This document shows positions 12,000 through 24,753 of a stretch of 64,000 nucleotides of DNA, one piece after another. The stretch is from contig NC_079881.1 of assembly GCF_029227915.1 (NCBI RefSeq), positions 11,011,501 to 11,075,500 on the forward strand, in the 5' to 3' direction. Each line of letters starts with the position of its first letter. Position 1 is the stretch's first letter. The position numbers were made by a program, and so were the translations under genes. The stretch is from Hydractinia symbiolongicarpus (lineage: Eukaryota; Cnidaria; Hydrozoa; Anthoathecata; Hydractiniidae). Under the pieces are notes generated by a model, which worked only from the letters and a program-made list of their open reading frames with translations, was not told the DNA's origin and did not search any database.

Positions 12000-13281
12000 A
12001 AAAAACATATATAATTATCTTGCACCTACAACAACCAAGTAAAAGTATTCCCTCTTTCTCTTTTTTTCCATATCTTGACTTTTTAATGTTGTTGTCATGG
12101 CAACAAAGTTATATAACTTTTAATCTCAGATTTATCAAAAAATGATAGTTTCTTTTGCGTTATGACCGATTGTTTAAATACTTGTAATGACACATAATTC
12201 TGCTAACATGATTCACATATATTGGCTAGATATAAATTTGAGACCTTTGTTTGAGCTATTGAATTGAAATATTTGGACCTCGATATTTTATATACCCCTG
12301 AACTAATATGATACATATCTTAGATATATTGAGTAACGTAATCTTTGAGTTGTAGGGGGGAGATTTTCTATGCGTTGCCTAACCCTGCCTTGTTGATTCC
12401 TCTTCCTGTTTCCTTGCATGGCTTTGCCTACCCTTCCTATGCCTTTTCTGTTGCCTGCCTACTACGCCCTTCTTGCCTCTTATGCCTTCTTGCCTATCCT
12501 GCCTTGCTGATTCCTCTTCCTGTTTCCTTGCCTGCCTTTGCAGTGCCCTTTTCTCGTTGTGCTTAATGCCTTTGCCTTGGCAACCTCTTGGCAACACTTT
12601 CTATATTGATTGCTTGTGAACATTTATAGGGGCCCTGTCACCCTCAACGTCTTTAACGCTGCAACCATTTCTATATTGATTTCCAGGAGGAACAGCTCCA
12701 GGAAGTTAAAATAGTAACTAGCTCTCATTCTCAAACCTAACTCTACTCTGTTCTGTGTCCATTACAACACACAGGGCTATAATATGGGATTGGATGCAGC
12801 TAGCTAGCTAACCAGGCAGGAAGCTTGCAGCTCCCGTTTGACGTTTGAGCAGTTATGTTTAGAAAACATGGGACATCAAGACAAGGTGTAAACTGAATCT
12901 ATCCACTTTCCAAATTAAAGTATAACATTTTTAATAATTGTCTTGCAAATTTACTTGCAGTTTGGAATTATAACCTAATACCTTGAAATATTTTGCATTT
13001 TAAACAAAACGACTAAGATGAGGCAATATTATAGCAAATTAAAGTTGTTGAAGTGAAATCGGAAAAAGTTTGGCTCGTTAAGCCAAAATGTCATAGCATT
13101 ACGTCATTTGCTGTGCTTGGTTACATTCTCCTACAAAAACCGTAATTTGAGATTTGAACATTATTATATAGTATATGTGGCAGCGGATTAGTAAACATAA
13201 AACAGTGAAAAACTCAAAAAAATCGTACAGATCCTATCCTAAGAGATAGTTTAGCTATCAATTTTTAGTTTAATATCAATA
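12000..13281 (+). other. Upstream region of WBP2
   Basis: No gene recognised. 12345-12600 is a CT-rich, CCTTGCCTG-type low-complexity tract. The WBP2 promoter and 5' leader must lie in the last part, but I cannot place a start site. Confidence 0.4.
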
Positions 13282-16200
13282 ATGTCAATCAACAAAATTG
13301 ATGCCAATGAAGGTCGACTTACACTCCATGGTGATCAGTAAGTAACTATTCAAAACAGCTGTTTATTTGTTTAAGCAAAGAAAAGACTTTTTGAAAATAT
13401 ACTTTAGCTTCTAGCTAGCTAGAGCTAGAGAAGCTACAATTGCGTGCATATTTTCTTTAAAAAATAGCAGTTATTTGGCCATTTCTTTAAATGACACCTG
13501 TGCTTCGGCCGATGTGTACCACGCAACCTAAATGCATTTTTATCAAAATTTCCGTACAAAGCAGAGAAAGAAATTTTTGCAATTTTTAGCATTTGTCATT
13601 ACATCACATTTGTTATTCAGGGATGGGAAATCTTCTAGCCAGGAGTTGTAAGTTGTAAGTTCTAGTTTATGGACTTGAAACAATAAAGTTATTTTGGTGA
13701 ACTTTTCTAAAAAAACTCAGCATAACAAAATTCAAAATAAAACTCTTATTTAGCTACATTAAATCATGCACAAAAACACGTATCTTCAGAAATTCAATAT
13801 GGCTACAATCACCCTTTGTTGTCGCTAAGACACTGAGTGTTGGCATAGGGTCGAGGTCAAAATCACCTTACAGGCAAAATTCCGTGTTTTGTCTGTGAGT
13901 TATGAATTTAATAAAATTGATTTGAAATATTTATATTTATCTTTCTTCCATGTTATATTCTCAGTCTTTTTCAGGAATATTTGAGTAGATGTGCGATGAT
14001 TCAAACATAAATTAAGTATTGCGACGTATAGCAATCTTAACTTCCTTTTCTACATTACCAAATAGTATGCACAACTATACTGTCATTTTCATAAAAATTT
14101 ATTGTTTATTTTTTAGGTCATCCAAGCAAATATGCAAAAATAATTGTTTTCAAATTAAAAAAAATCTTTATCCATGTGACTTAAATAAAACTTTAAAATT
14201 CATTCAGAAAGTTCAGCTACATTTTAACAAAATTTATACAAAGAAAAATAATAACGCATGTAGGTTTCGTTTTTAAAATTTTTTGAATAAAAAAACACTT
14301 GCAGCATGAATTATATATATAAATTCGGACTTGCTATGGTTTTCAATTGTTTTGTTGAATTCTCTACAATTAAATCCATGATAAAATATCTGCTCTGCCT
14401 GTAAGTGTGGTTTTGGAGACTTGTTTTGCTCCAGCAACATTCACCTCTGCATTAGTTAAGAACCGCATGGGTGGATTTCTTATGTAAAGACCTGGTTACC
14501 AATGATGGGCCAGGCAAAAGAGTCGGTGAATTAGCTAGGATGGTCAAGTTGGTTATAAATAGACTTGCTTGTGGATTAAAGGGACGAGGATAATTCCATA
14601 ATTCTGAGATTTAAAAGTGACCAAGCAGAAAATCAATCAAACATTTTGTCCGACGAAAGTGCATTTTACGTTTAACATGCACCAATCCCAGTCACTTTTA
14701 TTCTTCAGCTTCACAAAGGAAAAAAAATGATACGACTTTTCTATTAATTTCCCAAACTTTGATTTGTGGTGCAAACTTACTTGAGCATGATTTATATTAA
14801 ATTTAAATTTGGAAATTTGAAATTTGTTCTCTTCCGAATCATGCATTATTGCCATTGACAAAAGAGGTTTTTAACCAATTTAAAAACTCTTATTAAAAAA
14901 ATTAAGAATTTTAATTTTCCTATATTTTTGTTCTGTTTCCAAGTAAAATTGTTACCTACATGTCTGATTAAATTTCAATATTAAATCATTTATAAAGAAA
15001 CACTGGTGGTGGAGACTACACATGCTTCTCCACAGCAAGCAAAATTATTTTTCTGGAAATTGTTTACCAACTTTTTGTCAACGGTGAATGATGTAAAAAT
15101 TGGATCTCCATTATTATGATATATACAACTTTTTGAGTTTTATCGGAACATCTAAAAGACAGGTAATTTAAAATCTAACCCTAAAACTTATTGTAGACAC
15201 AGTAAAGTTGCTCTTGGCAGTGTTTTTGAGAATTTTTTGCTTTTGCTAAAACCTTTTATATATATAGCTATAAAAACTGATAAAAAAAGATATCAAGATA
15301 AAATTTTAAAAATTTGCTTAATTTATGAAAGTGATGAAATGGTGTAAATTTGAAACAATATTGAGAACCTTTAGTCCAGACCCTTGGTGATATTGGCTGA
15401 AATGACCCATTTCTAATAAAATTCATCCCAATATTTATCAAGGTTTGCTTTCAACGACTTAATAAATGGGGCATTCTTAATGTTCAATTGTAAACCTTTC
15501 TAATTGTTCATGACCCAATATTTAAAAAGTGCCTCCTTATGGTAAAAGTTGCTAATGTTATGGTATCACAATTAATTCGGAAGAATGCATTTATACAGTT
15601 TTCATTATCATATAAAATTTTGTAGACCATTTTATTATCTCCTCTTTTAAAACTGTAGTTCATACTGGTATTTTGAATTTTCTCAGTCTTTTATTAAAGT
15701 ATATAAATTATGTCAAAGTGTATAAACTATTTACTAATTTGAAACAGTTCCTAAGGACACTCAATTTTAACCCAATCTTTTTTAAAAACTGGGTGCCAGG
15801 CTGTATTCCAGTATTTAATTTGCAGACGAACAAATGAAAAAACAGGTATTTGAATGATGTATAGCTATACAATTTACAATCCTTGGCATAATATATTGGA
15901 AACAAAGGCAGAATTTTGAGAGTCACAACTATTCCTTTTTCTCTTTTCTTTTTGCTTTCAAGCAACAGGTGGCCATTCAAAAAAGATACACGTGCCCAAT
16001 TGCTGTAATTCATTTCATAATACACACTATGATTAGAAAAAATAACAAAAAATTAGAAAAGAACTTCTCATACTTTTTACTGCTAAAGATGCTCAGTGAT
16101 AATTATTGTGTTAACTTGTAAGCCAAGAAAACCATTACAATAACGAAATAACTTAAGTTTCCAAAAATACATCGCACATGTGAGGAGATCATTTATGAAA

Positions 16201-19200
16201 TGTGTGCGCATTTGTGTCACACACCCAGCTTGTGATGACAACACTACATTTATTTAGGTGCAATTTGAGTGTACCTTATGATTACAAGTTGAATGCTCAT
16301 ACAGGAATATGACAAGCTTTAAATTAACCAATCAAATACTGATTTTTAAAAGCACTTTCATCAAAGAAACTTGCAAGTTATATTTATATATAACTTTTCA
16401 ATGTTAATTGATTATCTTTTTTAAACAACATTTTAATTTTTAGTGTTCTGCATCATCAAGATCACATTGAATTTGAGCTAGAAGGTGATCGTCTTCCTGC
16501 AAACTTAAGAGGTTGCCACAAAGGAGATATATTCATCACTAATTTGAGAGTAAGATGAATTTAGTTTAAAAAATAATATTTTAGGGACTAGTAGCGGACT
16601 CTGACTGTCTTATGTGGATTTATTTTTGTAAAAATGTTTTATTAAAATTTTAAAAAGAGACTTTTGTGAAAATTAATTTTATACATGCAAAAAAATTTAA
16701 TAAAAGTATGGAAAGAGAAATTTCTAGAATTTTTATGTTAATATATTTTCACAATATATATAACAAATTTAAGGAACAAATAAATACGAAAGTCAATATA
16801 TCACTCTCATTTTTTTAAAGATATATCATGTGCTACTTCTGATTTGTCTTTTTCACTTGTGTTTTTGCTTTCTTGTGTTACCCTTTCTTCAAAGTTTTTT
16901 TCTTGCACATCTATCGAAACAAACAATTCAAGAATTTGTCTGTTCGTGGTTCTGCATATATGATTCTTGTAAGAGTAGGCTCCATTAACGTAGAGTCGTG
17001 TTGACCCCCTTAAAGAGGTAGATTCCCATAAAAACCCATTATGAATTATCAGAGACATTCGTATTTCCAGATACATAGTCATGTCAATAACCAATGTGGA
17101 TGGTGAAAGCAGTATATCCTAATGCAATGAATGCTTTTGACAAGATATAGATCTGTAATGATTTTAATTATATGAACATGTGAAACAATTTTACTTCTTT
17201 TGGAACTTTTAAAAACCCTGCCATTGTGAAAATTAATCCAAGCTAAATCTTTCGGAATCAGCCAATTGTGAAAATATAGATTCAAGTGATATATTTTTTA
17301 AAACTGTGTTCTTAAAAATTAGTTTATACAAAAATTTATTCATGTAAAATACTATTACTGAAAATGCAAAGTGTTCGGAAATGTGAATCTGCACATTATT
17401 TTTGACATTTTATAGTTGGTTTTTCAATGCTTAATATACTTTCCTTTTTTTCAGTTAATATATATCAATGAAGGGTCATCTGGATATAAATCATTTTCAA
17501 TGGATTTTCAACACATCCGCAATGTAGAGGTAAATCCTTTACTTTCAAATGTATCATAAGTAACAAAATAGTACAGTGTTCAACCAAACTGAATCCACAT
17601 CTACTTTTACTTTAACTATCACAAATCTATCACAGGTTAAACAACCGATATTTGGTGCAAATCATTTAAAAGGATTCATCAAAGCTGAACCTGGAGGTAT
17701 GTATTATTTTATCTGAAATTATGTGTGTTTTGACCAAAGTTAAAAAAGGCTACAAGTTTTTTGACATGACATCACACTTTTTACCATGGTGAACAGATGA
17801 TGAGAAAGATTTAATTTTTTCTTCAAATGTCCTGATGTTGTTAATAACATTTCTAAGTCGTAATTTCCAGCTTTCCAAAAAAGGCTAGATTTGAAAAGGA
17901 GTGACACAAAATGTCTTCTTGAATAAGTCAGCAAAACTTAGGTAAAGATTTTATCACAGGAATACATTGTATTATGACATGTTCCTGATTTCTTTCAACT
18001 TGCTTTCCCTCTAAAGTTATTGTTTTTTACTTTCAAAAAAATTGTTGATAATTTTAGAGACACTCTAGACTCTACTCTCTCTTTTAGCCCCACACTTTGA
18101 TAAAACTTTACAGTATTAACATTGTTCTATAATTCGTAAAAATGTTTATTTTCACGAAAAGTCAACCTGGTACTCATCCGCTTGAGCAAAAAAATCCACC
18201 CCTTCCCCCACTTGCTATATTTTTTACATAGTGTCCCAGAGACAACGCGGATACATACAAGTCAATTATAAGACCTATGTACTTAATCTTTGGCCCATAG
18301 TCTCATAATTTTTTTGGAATCGATGTTGCACCATGTTGCATGAGCATGCGGCATCATGGAACGTGTGTCAAATGAGACAACAATTTACGCAATATTGTCA
18401 CAACAAATATTGAAATTTTTAACCTTGTGCACAGCCTTCGATTAAATTATTTTGTTGAAAAATTGTACCAATTTCCTAATTATTTTGTTAAAATCTGTTA
18501 TTTTTTTCAGCAAGTGTTATTGACTTTCTTTTACCTAAATTCTATACTCACGGAGTATAGCTAATATAAAAAAAAATTCTTACACCAATTTCATTGCGTT
18601 GGTCAAAAGTATCCTATAACAACTTTCAGGTCGAAAATTCTTTTTCTACTCGAGTTTTGCTTTTATTATTAGCACACAGTATGTCCAGGCGACATCTTAC
18701 CCTATTTTAACCGGCACAGTGTTGTTGGAATACACAGTAAGATAAAGTTGTAGGTGAATGATTTTACGCTCCTGTGTTACTGATTATCATGCTGTACAGG
18801 TAATAGGCTCCTGCAAAATGCGTAAAACATTATCTGCAAAACTTTGGTACAAATAAAGACAGGCTATTATTGAACTCTATTACTGTTCCTTAGTTGTGGC
18901 GAGTATTTCTGCTGCAAAACTCTGACGCTATCTAAAGTTTGGTTCTTTTATAAAAGTTTATGCTATGCAATTACTGATTTTATCACTGTGTATACTAAAT
19001 TAACCAAGTCGAGCAAATATACGAAAATATAGAGCTATTTGAAAACTTTGTATTTTCTTCTAATGAAGAGCTATTTTTTGTTTGTTTTACTTTTAGGCGG
19101 TTGGGAAGGCAGTGCAAATTTTAAAGTGAACTTTCCTAAAGGTGGTGCAATTGATTTTGCAGAAAACTTTCAAAAAGCAGTTAAAGATTGTAAGTAACCT

Positions 19201-21096
19201 GTGTCTATTTGTTTTAAAAAACAATTTTATCAATCACCAATGCTTAAATTTTATATCAAGCACTTTTCTCAAAACAAATGGAAAAGTTTAGGAAGACTTT
19301 TACTTTTAAAATTGATCTAGTTTACTAGTAATTACTTAATATCCTGTTTAATGTGAAAAAAATTACTTACAATTCTGTCAACAAAGATATATGTTAATTT
19401 TGCTTTAAATTATGCTAAGATCAAGTTTATAGCTTATGGACAAATATTTTTTTCAAAACAATAACATTCAAATTTTAGCCCTAAGAAACAGACACAATGG
19501 CATGGTTGCACCGCCTCCACAGCAACCAGCATTTTATGGACCACCTATATGCATGATGCCTCCACCTGAAGCCTATTACTACCCGCTACCGCAGCCAGCA
19601 TATTATGCATATCAACCAGGCGCTCCTCCACAAGGTAGGGATACATTAAATCAGAAGAGGAATGCTATATGAAACAGTTAGAAAAATTCTGAAATTTCAA
19701 ATTTTTATGTCAACAACAACAATTTTAACGATAAGAAATGCCTTAAAACTTTGTCTAAATGTTTTTTGTGTGTGTTAGGCCTCAGTAGCACCCTGGTGCT
19801 TCGTACTAAGGGAACAGCCATCTGATAATTTACCTAGGTGGCCATTTAATAATTACGTAACTTTCTCTCCCACCCCTAAATTTTCGTAACAAAAATAATC
19901 ATCCCCCTCCCCCCTTCCTAAGGCGTTACTTAATTATTGGATGGCCCCTAGGCAAGGAGGTCCCTAGGCAACATTTTACCACTTGGCAGCAATTTTTTGT
20001 TGCTTGATTTCCGCTTTTCTGTTTTGTAAATGGCAAATGGTGGCGATAGCACACCTCTATATTGTATTATTTCCACACATGTCTGTTTCCACAAAAATGT
20101 TATTTGTTTACATATAAAAATTCTTTTTAGCTGGTCAACAACCTTTGTATAACCCTCCTACTGTACGTATAACTGATTTGATTTTTTTCCATTTTGTTGT
20201 GGACACGCGAAGGATTTGCTCTTCGTTAACTTGTTTATTTTAATTTATTTTAGGGACAAGCACCACCACCCTATATGCCTACAGACCAACAAACGCCAGC
20301 ACAAACACAACAAAGTTCAGGTATTTTGTTTGTTTGTTTGTTTGTTTGTTTGTTTGTTTGTTTGTTTGTTTGTTTGTTTGTTTGTTTGTTTGTTTGTTTG
20401 TTTGTTTGTTTGTTTGTTTGTTTGTTTGTTTGTTTGTTTGTTTGTTTGTTTGTTTGTTTGTTTGTTTGTTTGTTTGTTTGTTTGTTTGTTTGTTTGTTTG
20501 TTAAATTATAAACCTTTCAGGAAACATAAAATTTAGGGAGTGGAATTTAATATTTCTCTAGCCACGATGGAGGCGCGTGCTTAACAGGAGGTTCTGGAAA
20601 AATATTTCAATAATTTAAAATATGTTTTTTAACAAACTGATGCAAGTTCTCCATAGTCTTCGCTTTCTGAAAATGTGTAGATATTCCATTCACTGAATGG
20701 TTCGAACGATCATGTTTAGTTTTTTCTCTATTACCATTTGATTTTTTCAATAGTATACATTTTTTTATATTTTCAGCAAATGCTAAAGCCCAAGAAGCCT
20801 ATATGACTGGTCACACTGCCTATATTCCAAATGTAAGTTAATTATTATATTTTCTGAGCGTTTTTGTAGAAAATAATAGAAAACGGTACCATCTTTAATG
20901 TAAACAGATGAGCATTTGATGGAAAGTAGCGTTAAATCGATGAACTTCGCACGGACTTTAAAGTATGGTGTCATGTGGTTTCTTACATGATTTACTTATT
21001 AACTAATCACGTTGTTGTTAATTTCTTTTCTATTTTTAGGAAACACCGCCACCATATAATCCAAATTTTGATCCGAATGCTAAAAAAGATCAATAA
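13282..21096 (+). CDS. WBP2: WW domain-binding protein 2 (GRAM domain, PPxY adaptor), ten exons
   Basis: Ten coding exons: 13282-13337, 16444-16549, 17455-17529, 17636-17696, 19097-19189, 19479-19634, 20131-20162, 20254-20320, 20777-20832 and 21040-21096. All have GT/AG borders and matching phases and sum to 252 codons plus stop, close to the length of vertebrate WBP2. Exons 1-5 encode a GRAM/PH-like domain, with the family hallmark [12 protein letters not shown] and [12 protein letters not shown]. Exons 6-10 encode a Pro/Tyr/Gln-rich tail with PPPY motifs (PPPYMP, PPPYNP) that bind WW domains. In animals WBP2 is a cytoplasmic/nuclear co-activator partner of YAP and NEDD4-type proteins. Exon 2 is also duplicated upstream at 331-436. 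Introns hold a long TTTG microsatellite. The gene looks intact. Confidence 0.93.
14000..16113 (+). other. WBP2 intron 1, no further gene
   Basis: Long AT-rich intron (13338-16443). Open frames at 14019-14276, 14637-14861 and 15708-16025 show no protein signature. Confidence 0.5.
16114..17156 (+). repeat. Duplicated segment, copy 2 (inside WBP2)
   Basis: The in-place copy of the segment also found at 1-480 plus 4687-5251. It carries the functional WBP2 exon 2 and lacks the 4.2 kb transposon, so it preserves the empty insertion site. Confidence 0.92.
20319..20501 (+). repeat. (TTTG)n microsatellite in WBP2 intron 8
   Basis: About 45 uninterrupted TTTG units directly after the exon 8 donor site. 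The long Cys-Leu-Phe-Val open frames across it are artefacts of the repeat. Confidence 0.98.
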
Positions 21097-21246
21097 GTAA
21101 AAGAAACCACAATGGAAAAATATTTTTATATGAAATTTAATCGACAGTATCTTGAACATAAAAATCACCATAAAAGAAAAACAAGAGATGAAACTTTTAT
21201 GGGGTCATTTTCTTGTGCATACTTGAACAATATATTTCTTATAGTT

Positions 21247-21252
21247 AATAAA
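21247..21252 (+). promoter_or_regulatory. Candidate WBP2 polyadenylation signal AATAAA
   Basis: Canonical hexamer 150 bases after the WBP2 stop codon in AT-rich sequence. Not verified. Confidence 0.45.
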
Positions 21253-21799
21253 CAATATATAAATTTAAGTATAAAGCTTAGAATGAATCACGCCATGTGA
21301 TGTAAAAACCGATTCGGTATTAGCACGCCCGGATTAGACAGTCACTTTGGCTTGATCCTCTTGGTTTATTGAATTTAAGTTGTAATTTAAATGAGCCTTT
21401 TATATAAGTCATTTAGGGAGTCATGTTTCAAAGCCATTGTTTACATAGAAGGATATTTCGTAAAATGTTAATCTTTTAGTGAGCCTTGACTTGTTACAGA
21501 AAACGTAAATTTAGTTCCGGACGAAAGACCTTCTGCGAAAAAAAATTTTAAAAATTAATTTTGAACTTTTTAAAGGTTCATTCTGTGTGTTGTAGATTTG
21601 TAAGTTTGTGTATTAGTAAATTGATAAACGTGAAGCTACACCTTTTTTTTTTAATCAAGCCTCGCTTCGTTTGTGAGGAGCAGAGAGAAATTTTTAGCAG
21701 CACAGAAATTGATCAGAAATCAGGCTGGTGTTCCTTTACATGTGTCGACTTTACAACCGCCAACAGAGTTCGTTACAAACCAAGCTACAAAAGCTCTGC

Positions 21800-22100
21800 T
21801 TAGATATCTAAAAGACCTCTTACATTAGTCTGATTTGTCCATTGTGAATTCGCATTTAAAAGGCGTCTTAAAAGAGGCAGAGGTGTGACGTTTTATAGAT
21901 GTCTTAATAAGATGATTTATACGTGTCTTAACAAGACGTCTAAAATAAGTTTCGCCGCAGACGTCTAAAAGACGTCTAAAATTAACTAGTCTGATTTCGC
22001 CGTTCAGAAGACGCATTTAAAAGGCGTCTTAAAAGAAATACAGGAGAGATGCATTATAGACGTCTTGAATGGATTTGGTAGACATGTAAAAGCCGTCGTT
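21800..22100. repeat. Decayed GACGTCTTTT-family element remnant
   Basis: Repeated AAAAGGCGTCTTAAAAG and AAGACGTCTAAAAG blocks match the subterminal repeats of the 481-4686 transposon. No intact ends. 22100-22800 holds nothing recognisable. Confidence 0.6.
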
Positions 22101-22808
22101 GGAAAAGCCATGTCAAAAAGAAACAAGAAGCCCTGCGGCTTAAAGATTTCCGCCATTAACAATAATCTGAAAAACGATATAAAATCGTGACATACTTGTC
22201 ACGATTTTATAGCTATAATACATTGATAATTAATTAGTTCTTTTGAATATTGAATATAGCTTATAGTACAGAAGAAAATGACGTAATTATATAACATCAA
22301 AGATGGCGTATTATAAAACGATTTTCATTCTGCTACACTGCACGAGCTTTAACTTTCGATAGCATATAAACTTTAAAATAAAGTATTCTTCATTGGATAG
22401 TAAAACAATTTGTTGCACTGTTGGGATTCTTATTGACCTAAAACTCATTTTAGCCTCGTTCTCAGAAAAAAATCTGTCAAAACCAAGATTTAGGCTTTAG
22501 CCTGGATAACTTCCGGGCGTCCAGCCTAGCCTAGCTGCGCTGCTCTATCTATCTCCCCCTCTATTTCCTCAGGCGATATTAAAGATTTGCTGGCGGAAAT
22601 CAAATAAAATACACATCCTATTTATTTCATTGCATTTGCATTTATCAGAAATTTTTTCACCAGCAAACATGACAACAATATGACAAAGATAATAACTTTA
22701 TAACTCTTTAAGTAATCCTTTTTTTAGCTGCCCAAACAGCTGAATTATTTACTCAGTGTTTTATGTATACAAATTTCCTTTACTATTTCTTAAAAATATG
22801 GACCTTAA

Positions 22809-23553
22809 CCCTATTCGGTCCGGGGGGGGGGGCGGATTCCGCCACCCCCTGACGGTTTTTTTAATAACTCCTGATTGCTTTCTTACATGGCTATGATACT
22901 TACTGAGTTTCAACATTTATCTATTAGACACCTGCACGCTAAATTTGTAGGTCCCATTCCTTTCAGAAGCTTTGATATTGGCCATTACTCGAAACTACCC
23001 CTAAAATCTCTATGAAATCCTTATAATGGGGAAAATATAATAACTCCTGTTAGGATTATCCTTAGAACTTGAAACTTGCAACACAACTTTGTTTCATCAA
23101 GAAGAATCATTTTGAATAATTTTGACACGTGACTAATTTGATCTCCCGATTTTGTCGGATTTTACCCAAAAATCGAAAAAAAACGGATTTTTGGGCAATT
23201 TTTGGCAATTCTTTATCCGATCCATGTGAAAACCGGAAGATATGTTAAACAAAATTTATTTAGCTTTTAGAAACTTCAAACAGAATGTAAAAATTCGCTC
23301 TAGAATAAAAGTAATTATATTTTAAGCAGATAGTGGCATTTTTAACAATGTTCAAGCTTCTGATGATGTCACAGAAAATGTGCTGACGCAAGCAAAAATT
23401 TATTGCCGCCATTTTGTTCCTTTTATGACGTACTATAAGTGTGCCAAGTTTGATTCAATTTGAGCAATCCTATGAAAAGTTATTAAGGGGGGGGGGCGGA
23501 ATCCGCCCCCCCCCCGGTCATAGTATGTTTGAAAAACCCCGGACCGAATAGGG
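22809..23553. mobile_element. 745 bp inverted-repeat element flanked by TTAA
   Basis: Ends CCCTATTCGGTCCGGGG and CCCCGGACCGAATAGGG lie between TTAA duplications (22805-22808 and 23554-23557). Poly-G/poly-C runs with GGCGGATTCCGCC stand just inside. There is no coding capacity; this is a non-autonomous TTAA-type element. Its interior resembles 46310-46545. Confidence 0.85.
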
Positions 23554-23559
23554 TTAACA

Positions 23560-24750
23560 CATACAGAAACGATTTTTTTTACTCATCTAAATTAAGTCAG
23601 CAGAAATTACCAAAAGGGTCTGAGAGCAAGGTTTACCTTGTCTACAGGGATATAAGAAGTGAATTATCAATTTTGAAGATTCATAAGGTGGGGTGAATTT
23701 TTAAATGTAGCAGTTTTTAAAATGGACTTATATATCAAAATTTGCTTTTAAGAATCAGACAAAATAACACTACCACTTTTTTATTATTCAAAATGCGAAA
23801 CGGAAGCAGAAATGCACAATTCGTGTAAACAGAAAGGCTCGCAACCTCGTCCCCAGGTTGAAAGGCTCGGACACAACCTACATGCATGAAATTATTTCGA
23901 AATGTTGAATTTAGAACATAGTACTGTTTTTGAAATGAGGGAAATTATAGAGGCAATCGGAATAGTTGAGGTGGGAAAAATAACGCTGGTTCGCCAACGA
24001 ATTTCCTACTTTTTAATTGGCCTATTATTGTTTAATCATGTGATCATAACAGAGAAATCCTTTGTTTTGAGCGCAAATGGTCTCATTCAGCCTCTTCCCC
24101 AGGACTTGTCGGACTTTGTATATTTGACGGCCTTAAAATATATATAAACAGCCTAACAAGTCATAGGGATGGGGTTGGGGGTAGTTGTACTAGAGGGAGG
24201 GGCGAATTAGCGGAGGAATTGTCTTAGAACCTTACTATAGATTAGGATTTTTTAAAGTGTAATAGATCTCGCTTAATTCTGACCCTAATCAAGGATAAAT
24301 ACAAAAAAAGAAGATTGGTAACTAAATGTTTCTGTAACTTGACAATATTTTTCTACTACAGTAGTTGCGCTACGTTATCTTTCAGTGATTTATACCATTT
24401 CCTGTTTACTTCAATCTCATTCACAGAGGATTTGCCTTTTTAATTAATTTAATAGCGGCGAAATTCTTTGCCGCTTCGTAAACCTCCGAGAAACCCTGGG
24501 AACTAGATTCCTTTTGGCGAACATGGAAGTATAAGTTTTTGGATAAACTTGAATGATTTCTCAGTTGCCGCAAAATGGAAGTTGTTTGTTTCACTATTTT
24601 TTAAGATCGTGTTGACATGACAACCGCTTGTTAAAAACGAAGCGTCCATTTAAAAAGTTATATGTTGAACGAAAGAAAGTTTACATGTTTTAGTAGTAGT
24701 AGAACTTTGATAACCAATCACATTTTAAAAATTCCAGAAAAGAAGATTTA
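23560..24750 (+). other. Upstream of LRR gene, no gene recognised
   Basis: AT-rich spacer. The 81-codon open frame at 23902-24147 shows no signature. Confidence 0.4.
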
Positions 24751-24753
24751 TGA

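Noticed and set aside
20216-20536. 106- and 78-codon frames rich in Cys-Leu-Phe-Val
   Set aside because: Produced entirely by the TTTG microsatellite in WBP2 intron 8.
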